Positions 47,290 through 59,163 of a stretch of DNA of 64,000 nucleotides are shown here, piece after piece. The position numbers were made by a program, and so were the translations under genes. The stretch is taken from contig NC_133122.1 of the NCBI RefSeq assembly GCF_033568475.1, positions 179,633,449 to 179,697,448 on the forward strand. Direction: 5' to 3'. Every line of letters starts with the position of its first letter. Position 1 is the stretch's first letter. This stretch comes from Henckelia pumila (taxonomy: Eukaryota > Streptophyta > Magnoliopsida > Lamiales > Gesneriaceae). The notes under the pieces are model-generated. The model did no database searches and was not told the DNA's origin. It worked only from the letters and a program-made list of their open reading frames with translations.

Positions 47290-50200
47290 ATGTTTCACTT
47301 AATACTACTTCTTGGGTATTGGATACCGGATGTGGATCTCACATTTGCAATGATTTGCAGGTGATGACAAGAAGTCGCAAGCTTAGGATGGGTGAGACCC
47401 AGCTGAGGCTCGGAAATGGTTCTAGAGTTGAAGCCAATGCTGTGGGAGACGTTTATTTAATTTTGCAGAACGATTTTAAGTTACTTTTGAGAGATGTTTT
47501 ATTTGTTCCAGACTTGATTAAAAACATTATTTCTGTTTCTATGCTTGATAGAGATGGTTTTTCTTGCAATTTTGTGAATGAGATTTGCAATATTTACAAG
47601 AATGAATGTTTGATTGGAAATGGACAACTTGAAAACGATCTATATAACTTAAAATTAAAAGACGTTCCAATAAATTATGTTGATAAACCGGTAACAACGA
47701 ACAAAAGGAAAATAGATAGTCAAAACCCGGCAAACCTTTGGCATGCTAGGCTAGGTCATATTTCCTCAAGGAGGATGAACAAGCTAGTGGGAGAGGGCAT
47801 GTTTGATATGTCTGATATTAACTCTCTACCTACTTGTGAGTCCTGCCTGAAAGGAAAAATGACTAAATCTCCTTTCAAAGGAAAACCTGAGCGTAGTCAA
47901 AATCTATTGGATTTGATCCATACAGATGTTTGCGGACCATTTAGTATTGGTACAAAATTTGGTCACACCAACTTCATTACCTTTACTGATGATTATTCTA
48001 GGTATGGGTACTTATATTTGATGAAATATAAGTCTGAATCATTTGAAAAGTTCAAAGAATTCAAGGCTGAAGTAGAAAACAAACTAGGTAAGAGTATTAA
48101 AGCACTTCGATCGGATCGAGGTGGAGAATACTTGAGTACCGAGTTTTTGAGCTATCTAAAAGAGAATGAGATTCTCTCTCAGTGGACTCCTCCTACGACA
48201 CCTCAGCTGAATGGAGTTTCGGAGCATCGCAATCGAACATTATTGGACATGGTTCGATCTATGATGAGTTTCACTGAGCTCCCACCTTCATTTTGGGGCT
48301 ATGCTCTTGAAACGGCGGTATTGTTGTTGAACAACGTCCACACTAAAGCAGTGAACAAAACACCATACGAGTTATGGAATGACAAAGCTCCTAAGTATTC
48401 GTACTTGAGGATTTGAGGATGTCCTGCTTACGTGAAGCAGACAGTGGGAGATAAGTTGGATAGTCGATCCACCTTATGTTATTTTGTAGGGTATCCGAAG
48501 AATTCAATCGGATATTATTTCTATCATCCTACTGAAACAAAAGTGTTTGTTTCAAGGAATGCCACCTTCTTGGAGAAGGAGTTCTTATTGGATAAGAAAG
48601 GCAAGATGATGGAACTCGAAGAAATTCGAGAAGAACCCGAGATACAAAATAATGATCCTACACCTCAGGAACCATTGATTGACACGCCTATTACTAGAAG
48701 ATCTGAGAGGACTTCTAGACCTCCTATTAGATATGGTTTTCTTCTTGAAGGGGATCAAAGTGAACCCGACATTGGATGTGATCCAAAAAACTTCAAGGAA
48801 GCAATTTCTGATGCGGATTCGAACTTATGGCTTGAAGCTATGCAGTCGGAAATAGATTCGATGCATACAAACCAAGTTTGGACTTTAGTAGATCCTCCCG
48901 ATGGAATTGTTCCAATAGGGTGTAAATGGATCTATAAGAGAAAACTTGGGCCTGATGGAAAGGTACTGACCTACAAGGCACGATTGGTGGCAAAAGGTTA
49001 TACTCAAAGACAAGGAGTTGACTATGATGAAACTTTTTCACCAGTCGCAATGTTCAAGTCCATAAGAATCCTTATTGCCATAGCAGCATGGTATGACTAT
49101 GATATATGGCAAATGGATGTGAAGACTGCATTTCTTAATGGAAATATTAAGGAAGAAATCTATATGATGCAGCCCGAGGGATTCACATCCATGAGAAGCG
49201 AGCATAAGGTATGCAAGCTTCAGAGATCGATCTATGGTCTCAAACAAGCATCAAGAAGTTGGAACCAGAAATTTGATGAAACAATAAAGGATTTTGGTTT
49301 CATCAAGAACCCGGAGGAACCGTGCGTGTACAAGAAAGTAGTTAAGGATGCTGTGACATTCTTAGTACTTTATGTTGATGACATCTTACTCATTGGGAAT
49401 GATGTAGGGATGTTGCAGTCAACAAAAATATGGTTATCAGGTAGATTCTCAATGAAGGATTTGGGTGAGGCGTCCTATATTCTAGGGATACAGATCTATA
49501 GAGATAGATCTAAGAGAATGATAGGACTTACTCAAGCTACCTACATCGACACTATATTGAAAAGTTTTTCAATGGATGAGTCCAAGAGAGGACATCTACC
49601 TATGTGTCATGGAGTCTCTCTATCCAAGTCTATGTGTCCCAAGACTGACGAAGAGATAGAGAAAATGACACACATACCATATGCGTCAGCCATAGGGAGT
49701 ATCATGTATGGGATGATATCTACCAGACGCGATGTGGCATTTGCTCTGAGTGTCACGAGCAGATATCAAGCCAATCCCGGTCAAATGCATTGGAAATCCG
49801 TGAAGGATATTCTTAAGTATTTGAGAAGAACTAAGAATGTATTCATGGTTTATGGAGGAAGAGAACTGAAATTGGAAGGCTATACCGACTCTAGCTTCCA
49901 AAGTGACGTGGATGACTCGAAGTCAACCTCTGGATTTGTGTTCATGCTCAATGGCGGTGCTGTCTCTTGGAAGAGTTCCAAGCAGGACACCACAGCGGAT
50001 TCCACCACTGAGGCAGAATACATTGCGACATCAGCTGCTGCTAAAGAGGCCGTTTGGATGAGGAATTTCGTCCAAGAGTTGGGCGTTATTCCTGAAGCTG
50101 TTGGTCCAGTCCCGGTGTACTGTGACAACACGGGTGCCGTTGCTCAGGAAAAGGAACCAAGGTCTCATCAAAGATCCAAACACGTACTGAGGAAATACCA

Positions 50201-50357
50201 CATCATCCGGGAGATCGTGGAAAGAGGAGACATCACTGTCGAGAGAGTGGCCTCTGCAGACAATATCACTGATCCACTTACTAAGCCCTTGCCAGGACCA
50301 TTATTTGACAAACATCGCGAAGCAATGGGACTACGTAATATGACTAGTTGGCTTTAG
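47172..50357 (+). pseudogene. Pol of Copia C with one internal stop
   Basis: In the new frame the zinc knuckle CHHCKKPDHWKRNC appears first, then protease DTGCGSH (near 47323), integrase (HARLGH, CESCLKG, TDVCGPF, RSDRGGEY), a TGA at 48414-48416, then RT (YVDDILLIG near 49371) and RNase H, ending at TAG 50355-50357. The stop follows the conserved YLRI and stands where family members have Trp, so it looks like a single TGG-to-TGA change. Apart from the frameshift and this stop the coding region looks intact. Confidence 0.9.
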
Positions 50358-50371
50358 GGCAAGTGGGAGAT

Positions 50372-52220
50372 TGAAAGAGTGGGTGCCCGGTGAGCCAACT
50401 TGTGGCTAAGGGCTTTTATGACTCTATGTATAAACAATCTTTTGTTTAATATAATTTACACTTTTATAATGGCATTTACTTTATCTTTTATCATATTATT
50501 ATGTTGTGACATACTATAAGATGTTTAGATGAAGACCTTGAATATACTATAGTGTATGTAAGATGTGGTAGCACATGGGGATGACTATCATGAAACACAT
50601 CTTAAAGTCACTGTATATTCTAAACAGTTCCTAGTCGATTGAGCCGTCCGTTAATAAGTATAAGGATCGCTCGAGATTGAGACTAGCGTTTGCAATGCCG
50701 AGTACCACGTTTCATTGGTATGGAACATAGAGATGTTCAAAGCATGCAAATGGATATTCATATGATGAATGATCGAACTACCCTATCCGGACTTTCCAAG
50801 TGGTTATCACTTACCGAGTGGATAAAGTCCGCGGTTTTGGTTGTACACCATTAGTTCTTACTACTTGAAACATCATTGAGACTCTATATGCTAGTACTGT
50901 ATTTTGACTTGTTTACCGACTCTATTGGGGTCATCAGGTGTCGGGATTGGGTACAGTTACGACACATATAGGAGTCGATGCTTTGTTGTCAAGGATTCAC
51001 CACATACTTGCGAGTGTGGATATCCTATGCAATCTGAGGAGATATTAGTGTAACGAATCTCTGGCCAGAGTACATGATGTGTTTTAGGTTACTTGGTTTC
51101 CTAGTAGCACATGCGATGTCACTATTTGATCTTCAAGATGCATTGCATAGTTATCGAATCTCGAACGACTCTCGATTTACCAATGGTTGTTGATTCGATC
51201 GGGATATATGGATGAAGGGACCGTACTGTACGCTAACCAAAATCTATTGGTTCTTGCAGGCACTATCAGTGATACCTAGGGAATCATGGGGCGATGTTGC
51301 TAGGCGCTCTTACCATGATTCGATGGGCAAGTCGGAAATTGTTGTTCCGAGTCACAAGGAGTTGTGAGCCCACGACTAGCTATATCCCTGAACCATTTAG
51401 GGTCACACAAGTAATGGATTTCTAATCCCCGTTGAGATAATTAAATTTAAAGAGTTAAATTTAGTGAATAAAGAAGTGGGACTTCTTATTTAAAAGTAGA
51501 GGGAGTAATATTTCCTAAAATGACATAGTGATGGACATTTTTGGAAACCACTGAATTCGGATTCAGAAAATTTATCTTGACTTTAAAAGATGCAGAAATG
51601 GTTTCTGTGCACATTGGTGAAATTGGTTTATCAATCTGAGTCACGATGAATTTTATATTAATTTCTGAACATGCGGGCTTTGCTTGTCAGGCTTGAACTT
51701 ATGACTAATGGGCCCTAAGCTGTTAGCAGCCCACATTATAAATAAGTTATTGCAGTACAAAAATTACACAACATAGGTCATAATTTTTGAAAACCCTAGA
51801 GCTCTCTCTCTAGAGAATTCGGCCGCCCCCCTCCCCTACTGTGTTCGAAAATTCAGTCTGTGAATTTTTGAATTTGCAGACTGATTTAACAGATCATATC
51901 TGTTCTATCTCTTCGTAGAAACTTTTGATAGACTTTCTAGTGCAGTCTATCAGAGGGATTAAACTTCTGTTCGTGGACCTGATTGAAGAATTGTTCGTTC
52001 ATCGGTTCCTGGGATATACAACAAGAGCAGATTAATCTGTTGGTGTCCATAATCTCGCTTCGAGATTTTAAGGTAAAATTTATATTGTTTAAATTTTATA
52101 TTATCAATTTTAATCGTAGGAATTTGATACCCATATGGAATCGTTCCATATAAAATTTTAAAACTTCCACTGCACCGGGTATTACTTTCTTTTTCGATCC
52201 AGAACGACCGTGTTCCAACA
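50372..52220 (+). repeat. 3' LTR of Copia C
   Basis: It is about 98.5% identical to 42821-44671 and is preceded by the purine tract GGGCAAGTGGGAGAT (50357-50371). Confidence 0.95.
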
Positions 52221-54242
52221 TAATTCCCTTTTGACTTTTCTCCTTCACTTCACCTCCTCCCCATCGCCTTCTCCTTCTTCTCCAACCTCCACGGACGCCT
52301 CTTTGATCTTCATGATTTCACCCCGAGCTCGATCCGTCCGTTGGAAATTAATTATGAAGGCAGATTTGCGATCACGACAGCGAGAGCTCCGTTATATCGT
52401 AAGTATTTCTCCGATCAAATTCGTTCTATTTTTTGGATATCGTTAGAATAGATTGAGTTGCGAGTATGTTGTTTTTGGCAGAGTTCTGATCGTTTATTCT
52501 CAGTCGGTTTTGAATTAGGACGTCGTTCGAAATTGTTAGGAATTTTGGAAGTTTATTCTAAAATTTGAGTTTTGAGATTTGTTGGGTTTGAAACTTTATT
52601 GTGGTTTTAGCATTGATATGAGTTGTTTGAGATGATGTACTGCTGTCTGTATTTCTGGTTTAATCAGTTATAACCATTATGCCGCCAGTTTGAGTTTTGG
52701 AATATCAATCGTTTATATTGATGAGATTTTGGATTTAGGAGTTGGAATTGAGTTTGAATGGTTTGAATTGGATGAATTGACTTTGGAATTCTTTTATATC
52801 TCCTTTCAGATTCAGTTTCAGATCGTGGAGTCCTGAATTGACAGAATTCGAATCGTTGAAGAAGTGATCAAGGTTTGGTATCGAGGTTATTCTATTCCTT
52901 GAATTGTTTCGAGTGATGTTTTGATTGAGCCTTTTGTGCTTGTAGCTTATCCGGATTTCAGCTACGCCAATCAAAGAAGACGTAAAAAATGACTTCAGAA
53001 TGGAATAGGACAATTAACTCGAATCCGGATTGATTCGAGTGTCCTAGGGAAAATCGTATACTTGCATGCTACTTGAAGTTTATGTTGTTTTTTGTTTGAT
53101 TTGCACTTGCATTCATATTGAGCCATTTACCTTTGTTTTGCGGGCAAGAGAGGCCCAGAGGAGTTAGATGTTCTGTGGACTATAGTTGAGTGACATTGGT
53201 TAGCAGATTTTTTTACCAATTGTCGAGAAACACTTTCTATAGGTGTCCAGAGTCTAGAGGAGTAAAATATGCACCATCCACCTCGATTGGGAGATTCGGT
53301 GATTTGGTGATATTTTGTCCTCGGAATCCCAATTGAGAGAAGAGAACCTTTACCTTGTGATTATCCAGACTTGATAATCCTGGTTTAAAGACATGCACTG
53401 AATTTTTATGCATTTTGATTTGGAGTTATTGACATGCTATTGAAAACCTTGTCTGGTTGTTTCATATATCGCGTTCGATATATTATTTGGTATGCATGTT
53501 TTGTCTCTTTTACTGGGAATTGTATTCTCACCGGATTTATCCGGCTGTTGTCTTGTTTTGTATGTGTACTTGGCAACAGGTGGGGCAGGTTCGAGTCAGA
53601 AGCTACATGACTAGATCGAGTTGGAAGGGATAGAAGGGAGACTCGGTTTAGAAGTCGAATTCAGCATGTCAAACTAGTTTATGTTTTGAAGTGAGTTTAG
53701 AACTCTAGCTTGGACTGATGGTTGTTGTTGCATGTGATTCGAATTTGTTATGTTTTGTAATCGAATTCGTTTGTATCGTTTTGCCTTGAATAAGCTAGAC
53801 TGAATCATGTTCTACTAGTTGAGATTGTATAACCCTAGAACCATCTTGTTTTGAAGCATGTATGATGTTTGGAGTGAGGTATGCATGTTGTATATTGAGA
53901 TGGGAAGTGTTGTGTTGCATGAAGAGAAGAGCATTTCTCTATTTTTATTTTCTGCAGAACTGTGCCGCTCAATCGGTTGATTATTACCGATCGAGCGAGC
54001 ACCCCTGAGTTGAGGCAGAAAGTGGGCATTTTTGTGTCCGCTCGATCGGTAAGATTTTACCGATCGAGCGGGGGCCTTTGTTAAGTCTCGGCAGAGACTT
54101 GGACTATATGGCCCGCTCGATCGGTAATGTTTTACCGATCGAGCGAGCACTGTTTAAAAAAAATATCTTTATCTCTTATTTGTTTATATCGATGATTGAT
54201 TGCATTATCTTAAGATTAGAGGATTAGAATCGAGGTCTCACA
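52221..54242 (+). repeat. LTR B1, right fragment
   Basis: It matches LTR B2 from 56936 to 58948 in order (for example TTTTCTCCTTCACTTCACCT). It ends GAGGTCTCACA before the PBS. Confidence 0.92.
53966..54145. repeat. Three hairpins in LTR B1
   Basis: Dyads are at 53966-53997 (12-bp arms, one mismatch), 54039-54070 (perfect 14-bp arms CGCTCGATCGGTAA, 4-nt loop) and 54114-54145 (perfect 14-bp arms). A small 7-bp stem (AAGTCTC/GAGACTT) lies between at 54083-54100. A T/A-rich TTTAAAAAAAATAT follows, and the LTR ends about 95 bp later. Confidence 0.92.
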
Positions 54243-54247
54243 TTAAG

Positions 54248-54259
54248 TGGTATCAAAGC
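54248..54259 (+). other. Primer-binding site of element B
   Basis: TGGTATCAAAGC, a one-base variant of the initiator Met tRNA site, 5 bp after LTR B1. Confidence 0.75.
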
Positions 54260-54631
54260 GATAAGTTCTTGGTTGAACTAGATTGAGCAGGGTAGTTCGA
54301 GTCCGCATGAATTGAATCCTCGCATGTGTTTAAATACCATGCGAGCATGCTTTATTATGTGAAGATTATTTGAATTGCATGATTTTGTGATTAAATTGTA
54401 AAGCATGAATTATATGGAATATAAACTGTAATTGTTTCTCAATTGCAATTGAATATTTTTGAGATAGAAGAAAATTGTTGAATAGAGATTATGGACACGA
54501 GATGATTGAGATTGAGATTGAGATGTTGTGTCCTAATGCTCTCGAAATTGAGATATGTGTTACTCGATGAATTGAACAGGAATCTTTTTCCATCGGAATC
54601 CGATTGAACGAGGTTGTTCTACGACTGAAGA

Positions 54632-55220
54632 ATGGACGTTACTCCGACGCCGATGGAAGCCTTGTTGATGAGGTTCCAGACCTTTCAACCCCCAAACCTG
54701 AGGAGTACAGAGAATGCGGTGGAATGTGTAAATTGGTTAGAAGAAATCGACCAGTTATTTGATTCTCTGGAATACAACGATGACCGTAGAATTCGGTTAG
54801 TATGTACCAACTGCAAGGGACTGCCAAAAGTTGGTGGATTTCTAGGAAGAAGGCATTAGAGAATCAAGGCTTGGTTGTTTTGTGGAGTTGTTTAAAGCTG
54901 AATTTCTTAGGTAAATTCCGTTCCAGAAATCGACCGTGTATAGAGGAAGTACCACTAGGGGTCTTTTGCAACCGAGAGGATAGTCATTCAAGAAGTATGG
55001 GAGTAGTTCTTCTAGCTTCAGCGGATCGAAACAGTCTGGTTCCGGACATAGTTCAGGATCTTTTGGTGTATCTTGCAATAATTGTGGAGGTCAACACCTC
55101 AGTGAGCATTGTCTCGGAATCTCTGGATGCTGCAATATCTGCCATCTGCCAGGACACTTTACTAGGAGAGATGTCCTCAACGTTATACCAGTGGATCTCA
55201 GTCGGGGAGTTCTTTTAGAC
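54632..55220 (+). pseudogene. Gag remnant of element B
   Basis: The ATG at 54632 opens a gag-like start (MDVTPTPMEALLMRFQTFQP, then NWLEEIDQLFDSLEY). The frame shifts near 54800 into the KSWWI-type segment and decays. Ser/Gly-rich sequence and two Cys/His knuckle remnants (NNCGGQH, then CCNICHLPGHF) are visible in mixed frames at 55070-55170. Much of the gag middle is missing. Confidence 0.75.
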
Positions 55221-56785
55221 CAATGGTTCAATAGGAAAGACAAGCTCGTGTGGTTCACTCATTTCAACCGCCGCACCAGAATCGACTTAGAGGCTCTTCG
55301 ATCATGAATCAACCTCCGATTCAACAGACGTTGAATCTTGCTCTCAACGAGGATCCGCAGACTTGTGTTGCACCCCATGATGACACAACAGGTAACCGTT
55401 GAGTATGATTTTATGCTCTTATTCTGATAGTTCTGTTACGCTCCTTACTTTCTTAACTGAGGATATTACTATGATGCACAATCTGCCTTTTGAGCTCTTA
55501 CTTTCCGTAGTTGCTATTGTCTGTCGTATGACCGCTTTATTTTAGAATTGTACGGAGGAATTCTCTTTGTATGCAGTTGATGTCCTAGAATCTAACCCGA
55601 ATTGGTTGATAAACCAGTGGTTAGAGAGTTTGCTGGTAAATTTTTTCAGATGAGATTCCTGGATTGCCTCTGAATTATGAGGTTAGATTCAGCAATGACT
55701 TGAGATCAGACATCATTAGCTGAGAGTTAGTAAGAAAGAGGTTTAGAAGACTGGATTTGGAATGAGTTATCCTCTATGACCGATGTCTTCCTCACTTCTG
55801 GTTGGAGTGTAGATCTGTTTTATGTTATCTACTATCGGTATTTCTCCTGAATGATGATTGATGCAGTTATGGTTTAGAGTTTGAAGCAGATATGAGAATT
55901 CGTTGAAGGAATTCAGATTGGGATAGTAGTTCGAGTTTCAGGTCAGTGCCGAGATCGTTTGTTGTGAGTAAGTGATTCTGTTATGCCAGATGTTTCGGGG
56001 AAAGCAGAGTATCTTGAGATTTGCACTTTGCAGTTATTCAGTATTCTTGATTTCGGTATTGATGATCTTTCAGTACTTGTCTATTCTTCTTATTGAGATT
56101 TTTGATGTATTCTTGTTCAGAGGAATCACGCTCTAGTCTAGACATCGAGACAACTGAAGACGCTCGAGACTCAATGTCTGAATCTGGACTTCGAGCTCGC
56201 AGCAATCTTATTGATTAGAGGGTCTGTTATCTATTGTCTTATGAGGAGATTTCCGTGATCTTCTCTAATCTTTAGAGTTGGAGTAATTGTTTCGCAGACG
56301 GAACCGATTATGAGGACAAAGAAGAAGATTAGATTGTATGAGATTCTGACTGCGAATCTTTTACCTGAGGATTTGAATGCAACAGCTGATGTCTTGAGCC
56401 GTAGGATTTGATCTTATTTTATCTACTATCTGTTTATGATTGACTGATTGATGAAATCTGATACCGTACTCCGTACAAAATGACTTTTAGTCAGGATCAG
56501 AGGATTGATATGTTGTCAGAGGTCGTCAGATGCCTTATTTTGCCGAAATCCGTCAGTTTAGATAGAGATCCTCGTTGCACTCGTTCTTTCGGCAAAGACT
56601 TCGAAGAGAATTTTGGTTGTTTTGATTACAACTTATTTCAGTTCAATATCCTCAGAACGACGGACAGCCAGATCAGATGAGTCGACTTTTGATTGACGGA
56701 TTTGAATGAGTAAATTGAGAGACAGAGTTCTTGTTGGAATCGTGTTTGATTTCGAGGACGAAATCTATTCTTAGAGGTGGAGAAT
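55221..56785 (+). pseudogene. Pol remnant of element B, most of RT lost
   Basis: The region is littered with stops. Recognisable pieces are an RNase H end resembling A-DVLSRR (56370-56406) and an integrase core piece (56550-56700: DRDPRCTRSF, then a TDSQ-like segment). The tail AGAGGTGGAGAAT precedes the LTR. RT is not recognisable. Confidence 0.6.
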
Positions 56786-58948
56786 TGTAACGCCCCAAAT
56801 TTATCTTAATTGACTTTAATTGAGATAATAAGAGATTATAGAATTCGGGGATCGACTTGTATTTGAGCAGAGGCTACTTTGCAATTTTTAGAAATTTCAG
56901 GGACTAAAATGAAAATTTGGAGATTATTAGATATTTAAGTCCTTTTTTACTTTTCTCCTTCACTTCACCTCCTCCCCATCGCCTTCTCCTTCTTCTCCAA
57001 CCTCCATGAACGCCTCTTTGAGCTTCCTGATTTCACCCCAAGCTCGATCCGTCCGTTGGAAATTAATTCTGAAGGCAGATTAGCGATCACGGCAGCGAGA
57101 GCTCCGTTATATCGTAAGTATTTCTCCGATCAAATTCGTTCTATTTTTTGGATGTCGTTAGAATAGATTTAGTTGCGAGTATGTTGTTCTTGGCAGAGTT
57201 TTGATCGTTTATTCTCAGTCGGTTTTGAATTAGGACGTCTTTCGGAATTGTTAGGAATTTTGGAAGTTTATTCTAAAATTTGAGTTTTGAGATTTGTTGG
57301 GTTTGAACCTTTATTGTGGTTTTATCATTGATATGAGTTGTTTGAGATGTTGTACTGCTGTCTGTATTTTCGGTTTGATCAGTTATAGTCGTTATGAGTT
57401 TTGGAATATCAATCGTTTATATTGATGAGATTTTGGATTTAGGAGTTGGAATTGAGTTTGAATGGTTTGAATTCGATGGATTGACTTTGGAATTCTTTTA
57501 TATCTCCTTTCAGATTCAGTTGCAGATCGTAGAGTCCTAAATTTACAGAATTCGAATCGTTGAAGAAGTGATCAAGGTTTGGTATCGAGGTTACTCTATT
57601 CCTTGAATTGTTTCGAGTGATGTTTTGATTGAGCCTTTTGTGCTTGTAGCTTATCCGGATTTCATCTACGCCAATCAAAAAAGAGGTAAAAGATGACTTT
57701 GGAATGGAATAGGACGATTAACTCGAATCCGGATTGATTCGAGTGTCCTAGGGAAAAGCGCATACTTGCATGCTACTTGAAGTTTATGTTGTTTGTTGTT
57801 TGATTTGCACTTGCATTCATATTGAGCCAATTACCTTTGTTTTGCGGGCAAGAGAGGCCCAGAGGAGTTATATGTTCTGTGGACTATAGTTGAGTGACAT
57901 TGGTTAGCAGATTTTTTTACCAATTGTCGAGAAACACTCTCTATAGGTGCCCAGAGTCTAGAGGAGTAAAATATGCACCGTCCACCTCGATTGGGAGAGT
58001 CGGTGAGTTGGTGATATTTTGTCCTCGGGATCCCAATTGAGAGAAGAGAACCTTTACCTTGTGATTATCCAGACTTGATAATCCTGGTTTAAAGACATGT
58101 ATTGCATTTTTATGCATTTTGATTTGGAGTTATTGACATGCTATTTAAAACCTTGTCTGGTTGTTTCATATATCGCGTTCGATATATTATTTGATATGCA
58201 TGTTTTGTCTCTTTTACTGGGAATTGTATTCTCACCGGATTTATCCGGTTGTTGTCTTGTTTTGTATGTGTACTTGGAAAAGGTGGGGCAGGTTCGAGTC
58301 AGAAGCTGCATGACTAGATCGAGTTGGAAGGGATAGAAGTGAGACTCGGTTTAGAAGTCGAATTCTGCATTTCAAACTAGTTTATGTTTTGAAGCGAGTT
58401 TAGAACTCTAGCTTGGACTGATGGTTGTTGTTGCATGTGATTCTAATTTATTATGTTTTGTAATCGAATTCGTTTGTATCGTTTTGCCTTGAATAAGCTA
58501 GACTGAAGCATGTTCTACTAGTTGAGATTGTATAACCCTAGAACCATCTTGTTTTGAAGCATGTATGATGTTGGAGTGAGGTATGCATGTTGTATATTGA
58601 GATGGGAAGTGTTGTGTTGCATGAAGAGGAGAGCATTTCTCTGTTTTTATTTTCTGCAGAACTGTGCCGCTCGATCGGTTGATTATTACCGATCGAGCGA
58701 GCACCCCTGAGCTGAGGCAGAAACTAGTGGGCATTTTTGTGTCCGCTCGATCGCTAAGATTTTACCGATCGAGCGGGGGCCTTTGTTAAGTCTCGGCAGA
58801 GACTTGGATTATATGGCCCGCTCGATCGGTAATGTTTTACCGATCGAGCGAGCACTGTTTTAAAAAAAATATCTTTATCTCTTATTTGTTTATATCGATG
58901 ATTGATTGCATTATCTTAAGATTAGAGGATTAGAATCGAGGTCTCACA
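56786..58948 (+). repeat. LTR B2 (3' LTR), complete
   Basis: It starts TGTAACGCCCCAAAT after a purine tract and ends GGTCTCACA, length 2163 bp. RT sequence of element A resumes directly after it. Confidence 0.9.
58668..58850. repeat. Three hairpins in LTR B2
   Basis: Same positions as in LTR B1: 58668-58699 (here perfect), 58744-58775 (one arm GCT instead of GGT) and 58819-58850 (perfect). The two LTRs have lost different base pairs. Confidence 0.92.
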
Positions 58949-59163
58949 CAGGGTACTTCGGTTTACTCCAAGATTGACTTGAGATCTGGGTACCATCAGA
59001 TGAGAGTCCGAGATCAGGACATAGCCAAGACTGCATTCCGTACTCGTTATGGGCATTACGAGCTTCTAGTGATGCCTTTCAGTTTGACTAATGCGCAGGC
59101 TATATTTATGGATCTGATGAACCGTGTTTCAGGGAGTTTTTGGATAAGTTTGTCGTGGTATTC
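58949..59163 (+). pseudogene. Reverse transcriptase of element A, fragment 1
   Basis: [13 protein letters not shown] and [20 protein letters not shown] are the Gypsy RT core. A 1-bp loss near 59128 shifts the frame before the break. The fragment ends GTATTC at the target site of D. Confidence 0.9.

Larger units (their letters stand above)
42821..52220 (+). mobile_element. Full-length young Ty1/Copia element C
   Basis: LTRs are 42821-44671 and 50372-52220 (1851 and 1849 bp, TG...CA). By eye they differ at about 27 sites plus one 2-bp indel, about 1.5%. PBS, leader, gag, protease, integrase, RT and RNase H are in Copia order, with a polypurine tract before the 3' LTR. Flanking pentamers TAAGT (42816-42820) and TAATT (52221-52225) form a target duplication with one mismatch. 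The target is the 5' LTR of element B. Confidence 0.95.
42729..58948 (+). mobile_element. Ty3/Gypsy element B, decayed, nested in A and carrying C
   Basis: LTR B1 is 42729-42820 plus 52221-54242 (split by Copia C) and LTR B2 is 56786-58948. PBS is at 54248 and a purine tract precedes LTR B2 (AGAGGTGGAGAAT). The internal part is only about 2.5 kb, roughly half of a full Gypsy, and holds broken gag, RNase H-end and integrase remnants. LTR copies differ by several per cent with small indels, so B is older than C, as the nesting requires. Confidence 0.88.
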
